Of a stretch of DNA of 64,000 bases, positions 1-8,611 are shown in pieces. The notes beneath the pieces were generated by a model. That model saw only the letters and a list, made by a program, of their open reading frames with translations. It did no database searches and was not told where the DNA came from. Every line of letters begins with the position of its first letter. The first letter of the stretch is position 1. The translations under genes and the position numbers were made by a program. Origin of the DNA: Gammaproteobacteria bacterium UBA7310 (GTDB lineage: Bacteria; Pseudomonadota; Gammaproteobacteria; Pseudomonadales; Ketobacteraceae); the NCBI GenBank assembly GCA_002471665.1, contig DKQK01000043.1:55573-119572 (forward strand), written 5' to 3'.

Positions 1-150
1 ATCCATAGAATCAGAACAAATATTGGTCTGCTCTAGTGCACCATAAGCCACTACTGCTGCCGACTCATTTATTGATTGTGGCGTGGTTAAATTCGGCCCC
101 CAAAAGTAATTAATCACAGCGGCAATATAGTCACGATCATGTACATCCAT
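1..150 (-). CDS. 5' end of an unknown gene, cut by the window edge
   Basis: An ATG at 148-150 opens 50 codons without a stop to the window edge. A GGGAG ribosome-binding site lies about 9 bases upstream of it. The peptide starts MDVHDRDYIAAVINYFWG and shows no signal peptide or membrane segment. I do not recognise the family. It reads in the same direction as the primase-helicase remnant and higBA to its right, 165 bases further on, so it may belong to the same accessory island. That is inference only. Most of the gene lies outside the window. Confidence 0.55.
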   Translation of the reverse strand, partial: MDVHDRDYIAAVINYFWGPNLTTPQSINESAAVVAYGALEQTNICSDSMD

Positions 151-315
151 TTATAAAAGCTCCCTTATCATGGGGTAAAATTAAACTTTTTATATAGCTA
201 ACACACAAAGAAAGGGATCAGATTGCATGTTTTCTCGAGAATTTATTATATAAATAGACACCTTCCACATAAACTCAAGCGCCACACGATAACCGTCAGC
301 TTGTGTTGTGTGCTA

Positions 316-2714
316 TTAAGAGAACAGCGCACTATCTATGATAGTTGTGTCAGTACTTCTTTGCTCATTTGAAAACTGAACGGTATAGCCCATCGTCTTG
401 TAGCTCTTCTCTCGTTTATTGAACATGCGCTGGAGCATGGGGAGGCCACAGTCAACGTAGTCGTGAATGGTCACCTGCGTTTTGCCTTCTGATTCCCGAT
501 GAATCCTTCCCGCATATTGTGCCAGGAAACCTTTCCAGGCGATTGGTATAGCGAGAAACAATGTGTCCAGTCTGGGTAGATCAAAGCCCTCTCCCACATA
601 TTTCCCGGTAGCGACGACAACCTGTGCTGAATGTAAGCATTCGTCAACACGCTTGCGTTCTGCGGCCTTCATCGCCCCTTTCAAGATGACTGAATCAATA
701 CCGCTTTCTGCAAGAAGATTGTTTATCATCTGCGCGTGTTCTCGTCTTTCTGTTAGGACGATTGGGTGCCTGTCTTCACGAACGCTATTGATAACATCTG
801 AAACAATACGTTGAGTTCGTTTATCGTTTTCCATGATCCATCGGTAGGCATCTGAAATCTTCGGCCGCTCTTCGGATCGAGAAAGATGCAGCGGGGGCGT
901 ATCGTAGAGTTGGTGAATTTGAACATCCTGCTCAAACTTTTCATCGTTTGAGCTTTTAACCTTGTGCCTGATGGGGCCGGCTGCCATAAAAATGATCTTT
1001 TGGTGGCCGTCCTGTCTTTCCGGTGTGGCTGTAAGACCAAGCACGTATTTCGCCCGAATTTCGTTTAACACCATTTCAAAGCGTGGCGCGGATACATGGT
1101 GACATTCGTCGACGATCACATGTCCGTAATCCTGAACCATGGGGGAAATGGTATTGTCTTTCTTGTTAATCAGGCTTTGATACGTCGCGATATCAATAAC
1201 GCCGGTTGGCTTTTTCTTTCCACCCCGTATGACACCGATCTCCGCTTCCGGCAAAAATGAGCGTAGTCTTTCCTGCCATTGGTCAAGCAGTTGGCGGCTG
1301 TGCACCAGAATCAGTGTGTTGACTTTGCGCTTGGCAATCATTCCGATAGCCGTGACGGTTTTTCCAAACGCTGTGGGGGCATGCAGTATGCCAGATTCAT
1401 GTCTGCACATTTCCTTTACGGCAGACTGTTGGTTTTTTCTCAAGGTTAATAATGGTTTTATACCTGAAAGCCTGGCGCCAAGCTCACGCTTGTCATCGAT
1501 TTGGACCTCTATATTGTTCTCTTTCAATAATTCGAGAGCATCGTCCAGGCATCCGCGTGGCAATGCCAGATAACCATTTTCAATACGTGCACAGGAAATA
1601 AATCGAGGAATGCCATGAGTCGAAAATCGAAGCGCCTATGTTTTAAAGAAAACTGGATTTGAAAAGCTGGCCAATCGTCTTAATCTGGCTGAAAGTGCGC
1701 TTGGTAGTTCCTTCATCGCAAAATACACGTGGTTGGCCAAGGTTACGGTAACTTGCTGAGGAGGGGGTTCAAGCGTCAGGGGTTTGGATTTAGCGGTTAT
1801 TTCCCACGGCGGCCGGGTATCGGTGATGTTCTGATCTGACATCAGGCTTACGTTTGAGGAAATCTGCGAAATTAGCGTGCTTAAATCCTGCTTGGACAGA
1901 CGCTTTATCCGCGAAAGATACTGCCATTGATCGTCAATGATATTTAATTCTGCATCAACAAATGAGCTATTGCCTGCGAGTCTCGCTTCGCGTTGCAGTG
2001 GCAGTGCAATTAAATTGCCAAACCCTCCTTCGGGAAGAATATCCTGATTGGGAAACAGCCTGTCATAAGAATCGAAAGACAGGTTAGGGTAAATCTCCAT
2101 CGCCTTATCGAGCAGGCCAAAACCCAATAAGCGAGCTTCGTTGGCGGGAACTTTGTCATCAAAAAATATCCAGAGGTGCGCGCCGTTTCCAGAGCGGGAA
2201 ATCTCTACTGCGTGAGGTACGTTATATTCGGTTCAGGCTCTGGACATCGCTTTTACTTCGTCTTGCCAGTTGCCTTTATCGAAATCGACAGCCAGTAGAA
2301 AGCAGGTATTATCCTGGAGTAACGGGTAGAGGCCAACTATCTGCTGTCCAGCCAAGTGGCGATAAATAACCTGATCGTTTAATTCACTAAATTGGCGGTG
2401 AGAACAATCCTGGCATTTGATACGTGGTTTGTTACAGATCCCTTTTACCCACTCGTTGTTACAAGCCACAGCATAGCCACTTCGTCCTTGTTGATTCTGC
2501 CAGCGGTTGGCAAAAATATCAATGCGGCCATGGAACAGGCCTCTGAAAATTGCTTTTTTTGTTTTGTAGAGAAGGAGCCTGAAACAGCAGGTATTGGCTT
2601 GGATTTTAACAGTTCTTCCCTGAGAGCTATGAGTTGCTGCTTTTCCCGCTCAAGCTCATTCAACCTCGCATCAATGTTGGAGATGTCCCGAAATTTATCT
2701 GAACGATTAGGCAT
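316..2714 (-). pseudogene. TOTE-type primase-helicase, broken by a frameshift and two stops
   Basis: This is the remnant of one long gene joining an archaeo-eukaryotic primase (AEP) domain to a superfamily 2 helicase, the architecture of TOTE conflict-system proteins. The N-terminal piece (2714 to about 2560) is coiled-coil-like. The next piece (to 2233) carries the Cys-rich segment with NEWVKGICNKPRIKCQDC and the AEP motif LAVDFDKGNW. The piece to 1636 carries SRSGNGAHLW and DSYDRLFPNQD. The last piece (1563-316) carries the helicase motifs APTAFGKT, DECHH and GLTATPERQDG plus a C-terminal helicase half. The pieces after the frameshift share one frame and are interrupted only by TGA at 2233-2235 and TAG at 1636-1638. 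Reading through both stops gives family-like sequence. The first piece is one base out of frame, and adding one A to the A7 run at 2554-2560 restores it. The start ATG lies inside the end of higA. Three lesions argue for decay rather than sequencing error. Confidence 0.85.
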
Positions 2715-3075
2715 GCGCTTGTGGTGGTTTTATCAACGACTCTGCCGGAATGCCCAGGCCCTCATGCAGTTTCCAGATCATCTTCAAAGTCAGCGAGCGT
2801 TTGTGATTGAGAATCTCGTAAACTCGGTTGCTTTTTCCGATCATGGGCTCCAGATCTTTAACGGTTAAGCCTTTGCGTTCCATTTCAAATTTGATCGCTT
2901 CTACAGGGTCGGGCAAATCCATCGGAAAATGCCTGGCCTCATAAGCCTCAATCAGGGTGACCATGATATCCAGCTTCTCACCTTCAGGTGTGTCTGGACC
3001 AGCCATCATCAGGCCTTCTATTTCTTTTAATGCCGCTCGGTAGTCGGCATCAGTTTTAATGGGTTTGATGTCCAT
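2707..3075 (-). CDS. higA: HigA-type antitoxin (HTH repressor)
   Basis: This 122-residue protein should neutralise the HigB-like toxin encoded just upstream and repress their shared promoter. The helix-turn-helix runs over roughly residues 68-110, from GLTVKDLEPMIGKSNRVYEI into LNHKRSLTLKMIWKLHEGLG, as in the HigA branch of Xre-like proteins. The gene starts 33 bases after the toxin stop, with an AAAGG ribosome-binding site, so the order is toxin then antitoxin, typical of higBA. Its last codons overlap the start of the primase-helicase remnant by 8 bases, so the three genes were probably one transcript. The protein looks intact. Confidence 0.85.
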   Translation of the reverse strand: MDIKPIKTDADYRAALKEIEGLMMAGPDTPEGEKLDIMVTLIEAYEARHFPMDLPDPVEAIKFEMERKGLTVKDLEPMIGKSNRVYEILNHKRSLTLKMIWKLHEGLGIPAESLIKPPQAHA

Positions 3076-3108
3076 AGTCTTTACCTTTCGTTTCTACTTC
3101 TTGGGCAA

Positions 3109-3411
3109 CTAAATAGTTTGTACGTCAATCTTGTCATACTGCGCATGAGTGCCAATAAAGCGGATGTATACAACTCGATAGGCGTAGTTGATCCAGACCA
3201 CCAGTCGGTACTTGTTCCCTGCAATATTGAACACCACCCGACCATCTTTAAGGATGCTGGCATTCCTGAAGTCCTGCTTTACCTCGGCAGGTGAGCTCCA
3301 ATCGGCATGCAAGGTATGACGGTGCCAAGCTAATGTTGGCTCCTTTGCATCCATATACTCCGGGCTTTCTTCCCAGAAGGCTTTCAGTGTCGACAGTGCG
3401 ATGATTCTCAT
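3109..3411 (-). CDS. higB: HigB-type mRNA interferase toxin
   Basis: This 100-residue protein belongs to the RelE-like HigB toxin family, whose members cleave mRNA on the ribosome. The family-typical C-terminal run is present: GNKYRLVVWINYAYRVVYIR followed by GTHAQYDKID. An ADWSSPAEVKQDF segment lies in the middle, also as in the family. It is the first gene of the transcript and sits directly behind a perfect 12-base palindrome that is probably the HigA operator. The ATG at 3411 has no strong ribosome-binding site, consistent with low toxin translation. No truncation is visible. Confidence 0.85.
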   Translation of the reverse strand: MRIIALSTLKAFWEESPEYMDAKEPTLAWHRHTLHADWSSPAEVKQDFRNASILKDGRVVFNIAGNKYRLVVWINYAYRVVYIRFIGTHAQYDKIDVQTI

Positions 3412-3419
3412 ATGGCCAA

Positions 3420-3444
3420 CTATAGTCCCATTATGGGACTATAG
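3420..3444. promoter_or_regulatory. Palindromic operator upstream of higBA
   Basis: Two perfect 12-base arms, CTATAGTCCCAT and its complement, are separated by one base. The palindrome ends 9 bases before the higB start codon. Its position and symmetry fit autoregulation by the HigA dimer. It contains TATAGT on either side, so it probably overlaps the promoter. Confidence 0.75.
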
Positions 3445-3784
3445 CAACAAGTTTTCGTAGGTGGGCAGACAAGTGCTTATAAGAAAACGAGATGATCCCC
3501 TCATAACCAATTGAATTTATAGAATAATTTCGAACAAGCACAAGGGTGCCCCCTGAATAGCCCCAAGCTCTCGTAACTCACAGAGCGACTATTCCTATGA
3601 ATCAGCCTTTCGGTACCTACTTCATAGATTCCCCACCCAAATAATGGCTATAACTCCACGGACTATAATACTCAAAAGCTTAATTTAGATAATTACAAAA
3701 GAGCATCTTTCACAAAAGCTAATAGATTTCTAGGTCGACACTACCAAGAAATTTGAACATGTTACTAATGTGTGCTTTCAGTAA

Positions 3785-3811
3785 CAGCAATCTAAATAAT
3801 TTAGGTTGCTG
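3785..3811. repeat. 27-base imperfect inverted repeat
   Basis: The arms CAGCAATCTAAAT and ATTTAGGTTGCTG differ at one position and are separated by a single A. No T-run follows on either strand, so it does not look like an intrinsic terminator. It may be an end of a lost mobile element or a regulatory site. Confidence 0.6.
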
Positions 3812-3835
3812 TATCATTTGCATTACAGTGTGCCA

Positions 3836-3900
3836 GTCGACGAATTACGAGACGCCAATTCACGATTGTGAGACCTCAGTTCACGAATTATGAGATCCCA
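3836..3900. repeat. Three imperfect tandem repeats of about 20 bases
   Basis: Three copies follow each other: GACGAATTACGAGACGCC, TTCACGATTGTGAGACC and TTCACGAATTATGAGATCC. They end 11 bases before the gyrB stop. Multiple 20-base repeats of this kind occur at the ends of IS21-family elements, so this could be a solo end left behind. No transposase or second end was found in the window. Confidence 0.55.
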
Positions 3901-3910
3901 CAAGTACTTT

Positions 3911-6337
3911 CTAAACATCCAGGTTGGAAACATTCAGCGCATTGGTTTCTATAAAGTCTCGGCGCGGCTCGACCTGATCCCCCATCAATGTGGTGAATAT
4001 TTGATCAGCCGCAATGGCGTCCTCGATGGTAACCTGAAGCATACGTCGCGTTTCCGGGTCCATGGTGGTTTCCCACAGTTGATCCGGGTTCATTTCCCCC
4101 AACCCTTTGTAGCGTTGGATCGCGTGGCCCCGTTTGGATTCCGTCATCAGCCAACTCAATGCCTGGTCAAAACTATCCACAGGTTGTGTCTTTTCGCCAC
4201 GCTTGATATAGGCCCCTTCTTCCAACAGCGTCATTAATTTTTCGCCCAAGGTGGCAATGGCTTTGTAATCATCCGATACCAGAAATTCCCTGGAGAGTAT
4301 GTATTCCGTGGGCACTCCATGAGCCACCTGCAGAATCTTGGGAAGAAATATATGGCGCTCCTGGTCTTCAAACGTACTGACTTCATAGCGTTCCGTGGCC
4401 GGTGATTTACCTGCCAGATGGGCATTCAGCTGCAGGCTCCACTTTGCCACCGTTTCGGATTGGGTCAGATCAGCTTCATACAGAGTAGGGGAGTAGATCA
4501 GTTGTTCCAACACAAAGGCAGGGTAGACCCGTGACAGTCGATCGATACGCTTATAAACAGTACGGTATTCTTTCACCAACTCTTCCAAAGCGGAGCCGCT
4601 AATACCCGGTGCTTCCGCATTTACGTGCAGGGAGGCTTCATCCAGTGCGCTTTGTGTGAGGTAGTTTTCCAGCGCTGCATCGTCTTTAAGGTACTGTTCC
4701 TGCTTACCTTTCTTGATTTTATACAGAGGTGGTTGGGCGATGTAGACATAGCCACGTTCGATCACCTCCGGCATTTGCCGAAAGAAGAAGGTCAGCAACA
4801 GGGTGCGAATGTGGGAACCGTCCACATCCGCGTCCGTCATAATGATGATGGAGTGGTAACGACATTTATCCGGATCGTACTCATCCTTACCAATGCCGCA
4901 GCCCATGGCGGTAATCAACGTGCCCACCTCAGCGGAGGAAAGCATCTTATCAAAGCGGGCTTTTTCTACATTCAGAATCTTACCTTTCAGGGGCAGTATT
5001 GCCTGGGTTTTACGGTTACGGCCCTGCTTGGCCGATCCTCCCGCAGAATCACCCTCCACCAGGTACAGTTCCGACAGCGCCGGGTCTTTCTCCTGACAAT
5101 CCGCCAACTTACCGGGCAATCCCGCAATATCCAGAACACCTTTGCGTCGGGTCATTTCCCGGGCTCGGCGGGCTGCGTCACGGGCCCGGGCTGCATCAAT
5201 GATCTTGTTACAGATTATTTTGGCGTCGTTGGGATTTTCCAGCAGATAATCCTGCATGCGCTCCATCATATGCTGTTCCACCACCCCTTTAACCTCAGAA
5301 GACACCAATTTGTCTTTGGTTTGGGATGAAAACTTGGGGTCCGGCACTTTTACCGACACGATGGCGGTGAGCCCTTCCCGGGCATCATCGCCACTGGTAC
5401 TGACTTTTGCCTTCTTCTGTAAGCCTTCTTTTTCGATGTACGAATTCAAGCAGCGGGTGAGGGCGGCCCGGAATCCAGCCAGGTGGGTGCCACCGTCCCG
5501 CTGGGGGATGTTATTGGTGTAGCAATAGATATTTTCCTGGTAGGAATCATTCCATTGCAACGCAACTTCCACGGTGATGCCTTCGTCTTCCCGGCTGCCC
5601 TGGAAGTAGAATACCTGGTTAAGTGGGGTCTTATTCTGGTTCAGGTACGATACAAAGGCGGACAAACCACCCTCATATTGGAAAACATCTTCTTCACCGG
5701 AACGCTCATCCACCAGCACAATGCGTACACCGGAATTGAGGAATGACAGTTCTCGCAGGCGTTTTGCCAGTATGTCGTGGGAGAACTTGATATTAGTAAA
5801 GGTTTCAGAGGAAGGCCAAAAGTGTAATTCAGTACCGGTGCTGTCCGTATCCCCCACCGGCGCCAGGGGAGCTTCGGGAACACCATCCTGGTAGTGTTGC
5901 TCCCATACTTTGCCTTCCCGGCGGATGGTGATTTTCAGTTTCGTGGACAGGGCGTTAACCACGGATACCCCTACACCGTGCAGGCCTCCCGACACCTTAT
6001 AGGAATTGTCATCGAATTTACCGCCGGCATGGAGCACTGTCATGATGACTTCGGCCGCAGATCTGCCTTCTTCGGGGTGAATATCAACGGGTATGCCACG
6101 ACCGTTATCCGATACGGAGATGGATTCGTCCGGATGGATGACTACCCGAATCTCGGTGCAGTGGCCAGCCAATGCTTCATCGATGGAGTTGTCTACCACT
6201 TCGAATACCATGTGGTGGAGACCTGTTCCGTCATCAGTATCACCGATGTACATGCCCGGACGTTTCCGGACAGCATCCAAGCCTTTTAATACTTTGATAT
6301 TGGATGAATCATAGGTGTTATTGGAATCATCAGACAT
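3911..6337 (-). CDS. gyrB: DNA gyrase subunit B
   Basis: GyrB is the ATPase subunit of DNA gyrase and drives negative supercoiling together with GyrA, which is not in this window. At 808 residues it is close to the usual gammaproteobacterial length of about 804. The GHKL ATPase domain has VDNSIDEALAGH and DNGRGIPVD near the N-terminus and GGLHGVGVSVVNALS further on. The TOPRIM region has VEGDSAGGSAKQGR and TDADVDGSHIRTLLL. The C-terminus has QRYKGLGEMNPDQLW. It is the last gene of the dnaA-dnaN-recF-gyrB series and starts 26 bases after the recF stop. The start is MSDDSNNTYDSSNIKVLKGL. Confidence 0.98.
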   Translation of the reverse strand: MSDDSNNTYDSSNIKVLKGLDAVRKRPGMYIGDTDDGTGLHHMVFEVVDNSIDEALAGHCTEIRVVIHPDESISVSDNGRGIPVDIHPEEGRSAAEVIMTVLHAGGKFDDNSYKVSGGLHGVGVSVVNALSTKLKITIRREGKVWEQHYQDGVPEAPLAPVGDTDSTGTELHFWPSSETFTNIKFSHDILAKRLRELSFLNSGVRIVLVDERSGEEDVFQYEGGLSAFVSYLNQNKTPLNQVFYFQGSREDEGITVEVALQWNDSYQENIYCYTNNIPQRDGGTHLAGFRAALTRCLNSYIEKEGLQKKAKVSTSGDDAREGLTAIVSVKVPDPKFSSQTKDKLVSSEVKGVVEQHMMERMQDYLLENPNDAKIICNKIIDAARARDAARRAREMTRRKGVLDIAGLPGKLADCQEKDPALSELYLVEGDSAGGSAKQGRNRKTQAILPLKGKILNVEKARFDKMLSSAEVGTLITAMGCGIGKDEYDPDKCRYHSIIIMTDADVDGSHIRTLLLTFFFRQMPEVIERGYVYIAQPPLYKIKKGKQEQYLKDDAALENYLTQSALDEASLHVNAEAPGISGSALEELVKEYRTVYKRIDRLSRVYPAFVLEQLIYSPTLYEADLTQSETVAKWSLQLNAHLAGKSPATERYEVSTFEDQERHIFLPKILQVAHGVPTEYILSREFLVSDDYKAIATLGEKLMTLLEEGAYIKRGEKTQPVDSFDQALSWLMTESKRGHAIQRYKGLGEMNPDQLWETTMDPETRRMLQVTIEDAIAADQIFTTLMGDQVEPRRDFIETNALNVSNLDV

Positions 6338-6363
6338 AAGTGCGGTGTGCTCCGGGTTCTGTA

Positions 6364-7470
6364 TCAGCGTGTTTCGGTAAAGGTTCCATGTTCCACGTGG
6401 AACATCTTGTGTTCTTCCAGTGATGACAGGATTTCATCCGTAATCGATTGGTCGTTGATGGCGGTAATAAACGCCTGGCATGGAAACTCTTTTAAAAATC
6501 GAATTACATTCTTGATATTCTTTTGATCAAGCTCAGCAGGAAGATCATCCAATAGAATCAACGGTGACACTCCGGTACGCTCTATCATCAAAGCGATCTG
6601 AGCCAGCCTAACACCGTATAATACCAGCTTTTTCTGCCCTCTGGAGCATATATCTTTAGCCAATGTACCCTGCCACAGGATATCCAAATCCGCCCTGTGT
6701 GGACCGTACAGGCAGCTCCTGCGCTCAACCTCTGTTTCAACCTTGATATTAAGGCAATCAGCGAAATCCGGCACCTGATCCATAGGCCAACCCGGCCTGT
6801 ACCGTAATTGAACAGGTTCATGCACATCAAAATACGCGGACAGTATACGATTCAATTGTTGTTCCAGTACGTCCGCGTAGGCACAGCGTTCCTTATGTAG
6901 CCGCGCCCCGTAGCGGGCCATCACGGAATTCCAATGTCGAAGATCCGAAACCTTGATGCTTTTTGAATGTTTAAGCAGGGCGTTCTTTTGCCGTAACGAA
7001 TCCCGGTAGTGAATCCAGAGTTCCATAAAGGAATGTTCCACGTGAAACATTCCCCAATCCAACATACCACGGCGTGAAGACGGACCACCCTCAATGAGCT
7101 CTATCGAGGTGGTATCAATGGAAATAGAAGGGACGAGCTTGGCCAATGCGGAGACGCGATTCTGAGTCTTACCATCAATACGGGCTGTGGTATTGCCTGC
7201 AGTATCCTTGGAGAACCCCACTCTAGCCGTACCAAAACGCTCGGAATAAACGGTACTGAACACGACAAATTCTTTGGCTTCTTTGCGAATCAGCTTTTTA
7301 GCATCGGGGGCACGAAAAGATCGTCCATTGGACAGCAGCGAGATGGCCTCCAAGAAGCTGGTTTTTCCACTGCCATTGGGGCCAACGATAAAATTAGTAC
7401 GGGGATTGGGATCGATGGAAACATGCTGGAGATTACGCACATTGGTAATCTCCAGGAAGGACAGCCGCAT
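6364..7470 (-). CDS. recF: DNA replication and repair protein RecF
   Basis: RecF is an SMC-like ATPase that loads RecA at gapped DNA with RecO and RecR. The 368-residue protein has the Walker A motif GPNGSGKTSFLEA near residue 31. The Walker B segment LLDDLPAELD is near residue 310 (commonly LLDDVASELD), so the motif is slightly divergent but the acidic pair is kept. The gene lies 7 bases after dnaN and just before gyrB. Two parS sites are embedded in it, each forcing the peptide MFHVEH, so part of this coding sequence is also under selection as a partition site. The start ATG directly begins MRLSFLEITNVRNL. Confidence 0.95.
   Translation of the reverse strand: MRLSFLEITNVRNLQHVSIDPNPRTNFIVGPNGSGKTSFLEAISLLSNGRSFRAPDAKKLIRKEAKEFVVFSTVYSERFGTARVGFSKDTAGNTTARIDGKTQNRVSALAKLVPSISIDTTSIELIEGGPSSRRGMLDWGMFHVEHSFMELWIHYRDSLRQKNALLKHSKSIKVSDLRHWNSVMARYGARLHKERCAYADVLEQQLNRILSAYFDVHEPVQLRYRPGWPMDQVPDFADCLNIKVETEVERRSCLYGPHRADLDILWQGTLAKDICSRGQKKLVLYGVRLAQIALMIERTGVSPLILLDDLPAELDQKNIKNVIRFLKEFPCQAFITAINDQSITDEILSSLEEHKMFHVEHGTFTETR
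6389..6404. promoter_or_regulatory. parS: parS partition site 1 (inside recF)
   Basis: The 16-base palindrome TGTTCCACGTGGAACA matches the ParB-binding consensus TGTTNCACGTGNAACA. It lies near the 3' end of recF, about 4 kb from oriC, and parB is present in the window, as expected for the chromosomal ParABS system. Confidence 0.9.
7034..7049. promoter_or_regulatory. parS: parS partition site 2 (inside recF)
   Basis: TGTTCCACGTGAAACA matches the parS consensus and is one base from a perfect palindrome. It is 645 bases from site 1, measured start to start, within the same gene. Together they form the only parS cluster seen in this window. Confidence 0.9.
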
Positions 7471-7477
7471 GAGGACC

Positions 7478-8581
7478 CTACAGACGCATGGGCATTACAA
7501 CGTACATGGCAGAATCGTCAGTGGCATCCGTCACCAAAGCGCTGCTGTTGGAATCGGCCAACTGGATCTTGACCGTTTCACTGCGTATCACATTCATGAC
7601 ATCCAGCAAATAGTTAACGTTAAAACCAATCTCCAACTCGTTGCCTTCGTAATCGACGTTGATGGTTTCTTCCGCTTCTTCCTGCTCCGGGTTATTGGCC
7701 ACGGTGGTTAAGCTTCCACTCACCAGCCGCAAGCGAACACCACGGTATTTCTCATTGGAAAGAATGGACACCCGGGAAAAGCATTGCTTCATCTCATTCT
7801 TATCGCTAAGAACCGTCTTGTCACTATTCTTGGGCAACACCCGCTCGTAATCCGGGAACTTGCCGTCTATTAATTTTGACGTAAACCGTAAATCGGTGCT
7901 CTCAACGCGAATATGGTTGGGGCTCAATGCCACGGACACGTCAGAGTCCACATCAGCAAATAACTTGGCCAACTCCAGCACCCCTTTTCGGGGAACAATG
8001 GCTTGAATGCGGCTCTCAACTTCTACCTGAATCTCCGCGTTACACAACGCCAGGCGGTGACCGTCTGTGGATACCGCCTTAAGCAAGTTGGTGGATACTT
8101 CAAACAACATGCCGTTTAGATAAAAACGCACATCCTGCTGGGCCATGGCAAACCCGGTACGGTCGATTACTGACTTCAGATAACCCTGATTAATGGAGAA
8201 GGTAACATTACCGTCGGTCTCCTCAAGATTGGGAAACTCATTGGACGGCAGAGTCGCTAGACTGAAGCGGCTGCGCCCGGATTTCACCATCAACTTTTGT
8301 TCGTCCGTGACAAACTGGATCGTGCTTTCGTCGGGTAACGATTTGCAAATATCCAGTAATTTCTTGGCCGGCACCGTGATTTCAGCGTGATCGTATTGGT
8401 TATCCAGGGGGATGTGGGCAACCAGTTCCACTTCCAGGTCCGTGCCGGTCAACGACAGCGTATCGCCATCCACAACCAATAGTACATTAGACAACACGGG
8501 TAGCGTCTGGCGCCGCTCCACCACACCGGCCACCTGCTGCAATGGTCTTAATAATTTTTCACGCTCTATGGTAAAGTTCAT
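7478..8581 (-). CDS. dnaN: DNA polymerase III beta subunit (sliding clamp)
   Basis: The beta clamp tethers DNA polymerase III to DNA. I place the start at the ATG at 8579-8581 (MNFTIEREKLLRPLQQVAGV), giving 367 residues, one more than E. coli. A TTG four codons upstream is open but not conserved in this family. The three-domain clamp is complete, with TLPVLSNVLL in domain 1 and the C-terminal MYVVMPMRL that contributes to the partner-binding pocket. It follows dnaA by about 30 bases and precedes recF by 7, so it is co-transcribed with both. Confidence 0.97.
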   Translation of the reverse strand: MNFTIEREKLLRPLQQVAGVVERRQTLPVLSNVLLVVDGDTLSLTGTDLEVELVAHIPLDNQYDHAEITVPAKKLLDICKSLPDESTIQFVTDEQKLMVKSGRSRFSLATLPSNEFPNLEETDGNVTFSINQGYLKSVIDRTGFAMAQQDVRFYLNGMLFEVSTNLLKAVSTDGHRLALCNAEIQVEVESRIQAIVPRKGVLELAKLFADVDSDVSVALSPNHIRVESTDLRFTSKLIDGKFPDYERVLPKNSDKTVLSDKNEMKQCFSRVSILSNEKYRGVRLRLVSGSLTTVANNPEQEEAEETINVDYEGNELEIGFNVNYLLDVMNVIRSETVKIQLADSNSSALVTDATDDSAMYVVMPMRL

Positions 8582-8611
8582 AACCAATCCCAAAGGTTAG
8601 TTAGTGCTAAC

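Larger units (their letters stand above)
3445..3910. other. Gene-free interval between gyrB and higBA
   Basis: I see no convincing reading frame here. The left two thirds are AT-rich with no motif I recognise. The right third holds a 27-base near-palindrome at 3785-3811 and three related 20-base repeats at 3836-3900, listed separately. No U-tract terminator for gyrB is apparent. Confidence 0.5.

Noticed and set aside
2233..2235. In-frame TGA in the primase-helicase as a selenocysteine codon
   Set aside because: The family has no known selenoprotein, a second stop (TAG) follows in the same frame, and I saw no clear SECIS hairpin. Decay is simpler.
2554..2560. A7 run as a programmed frameshift site
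   Set aside because: The run could slip, but two further stop codons downstream make a functional product unlikely.
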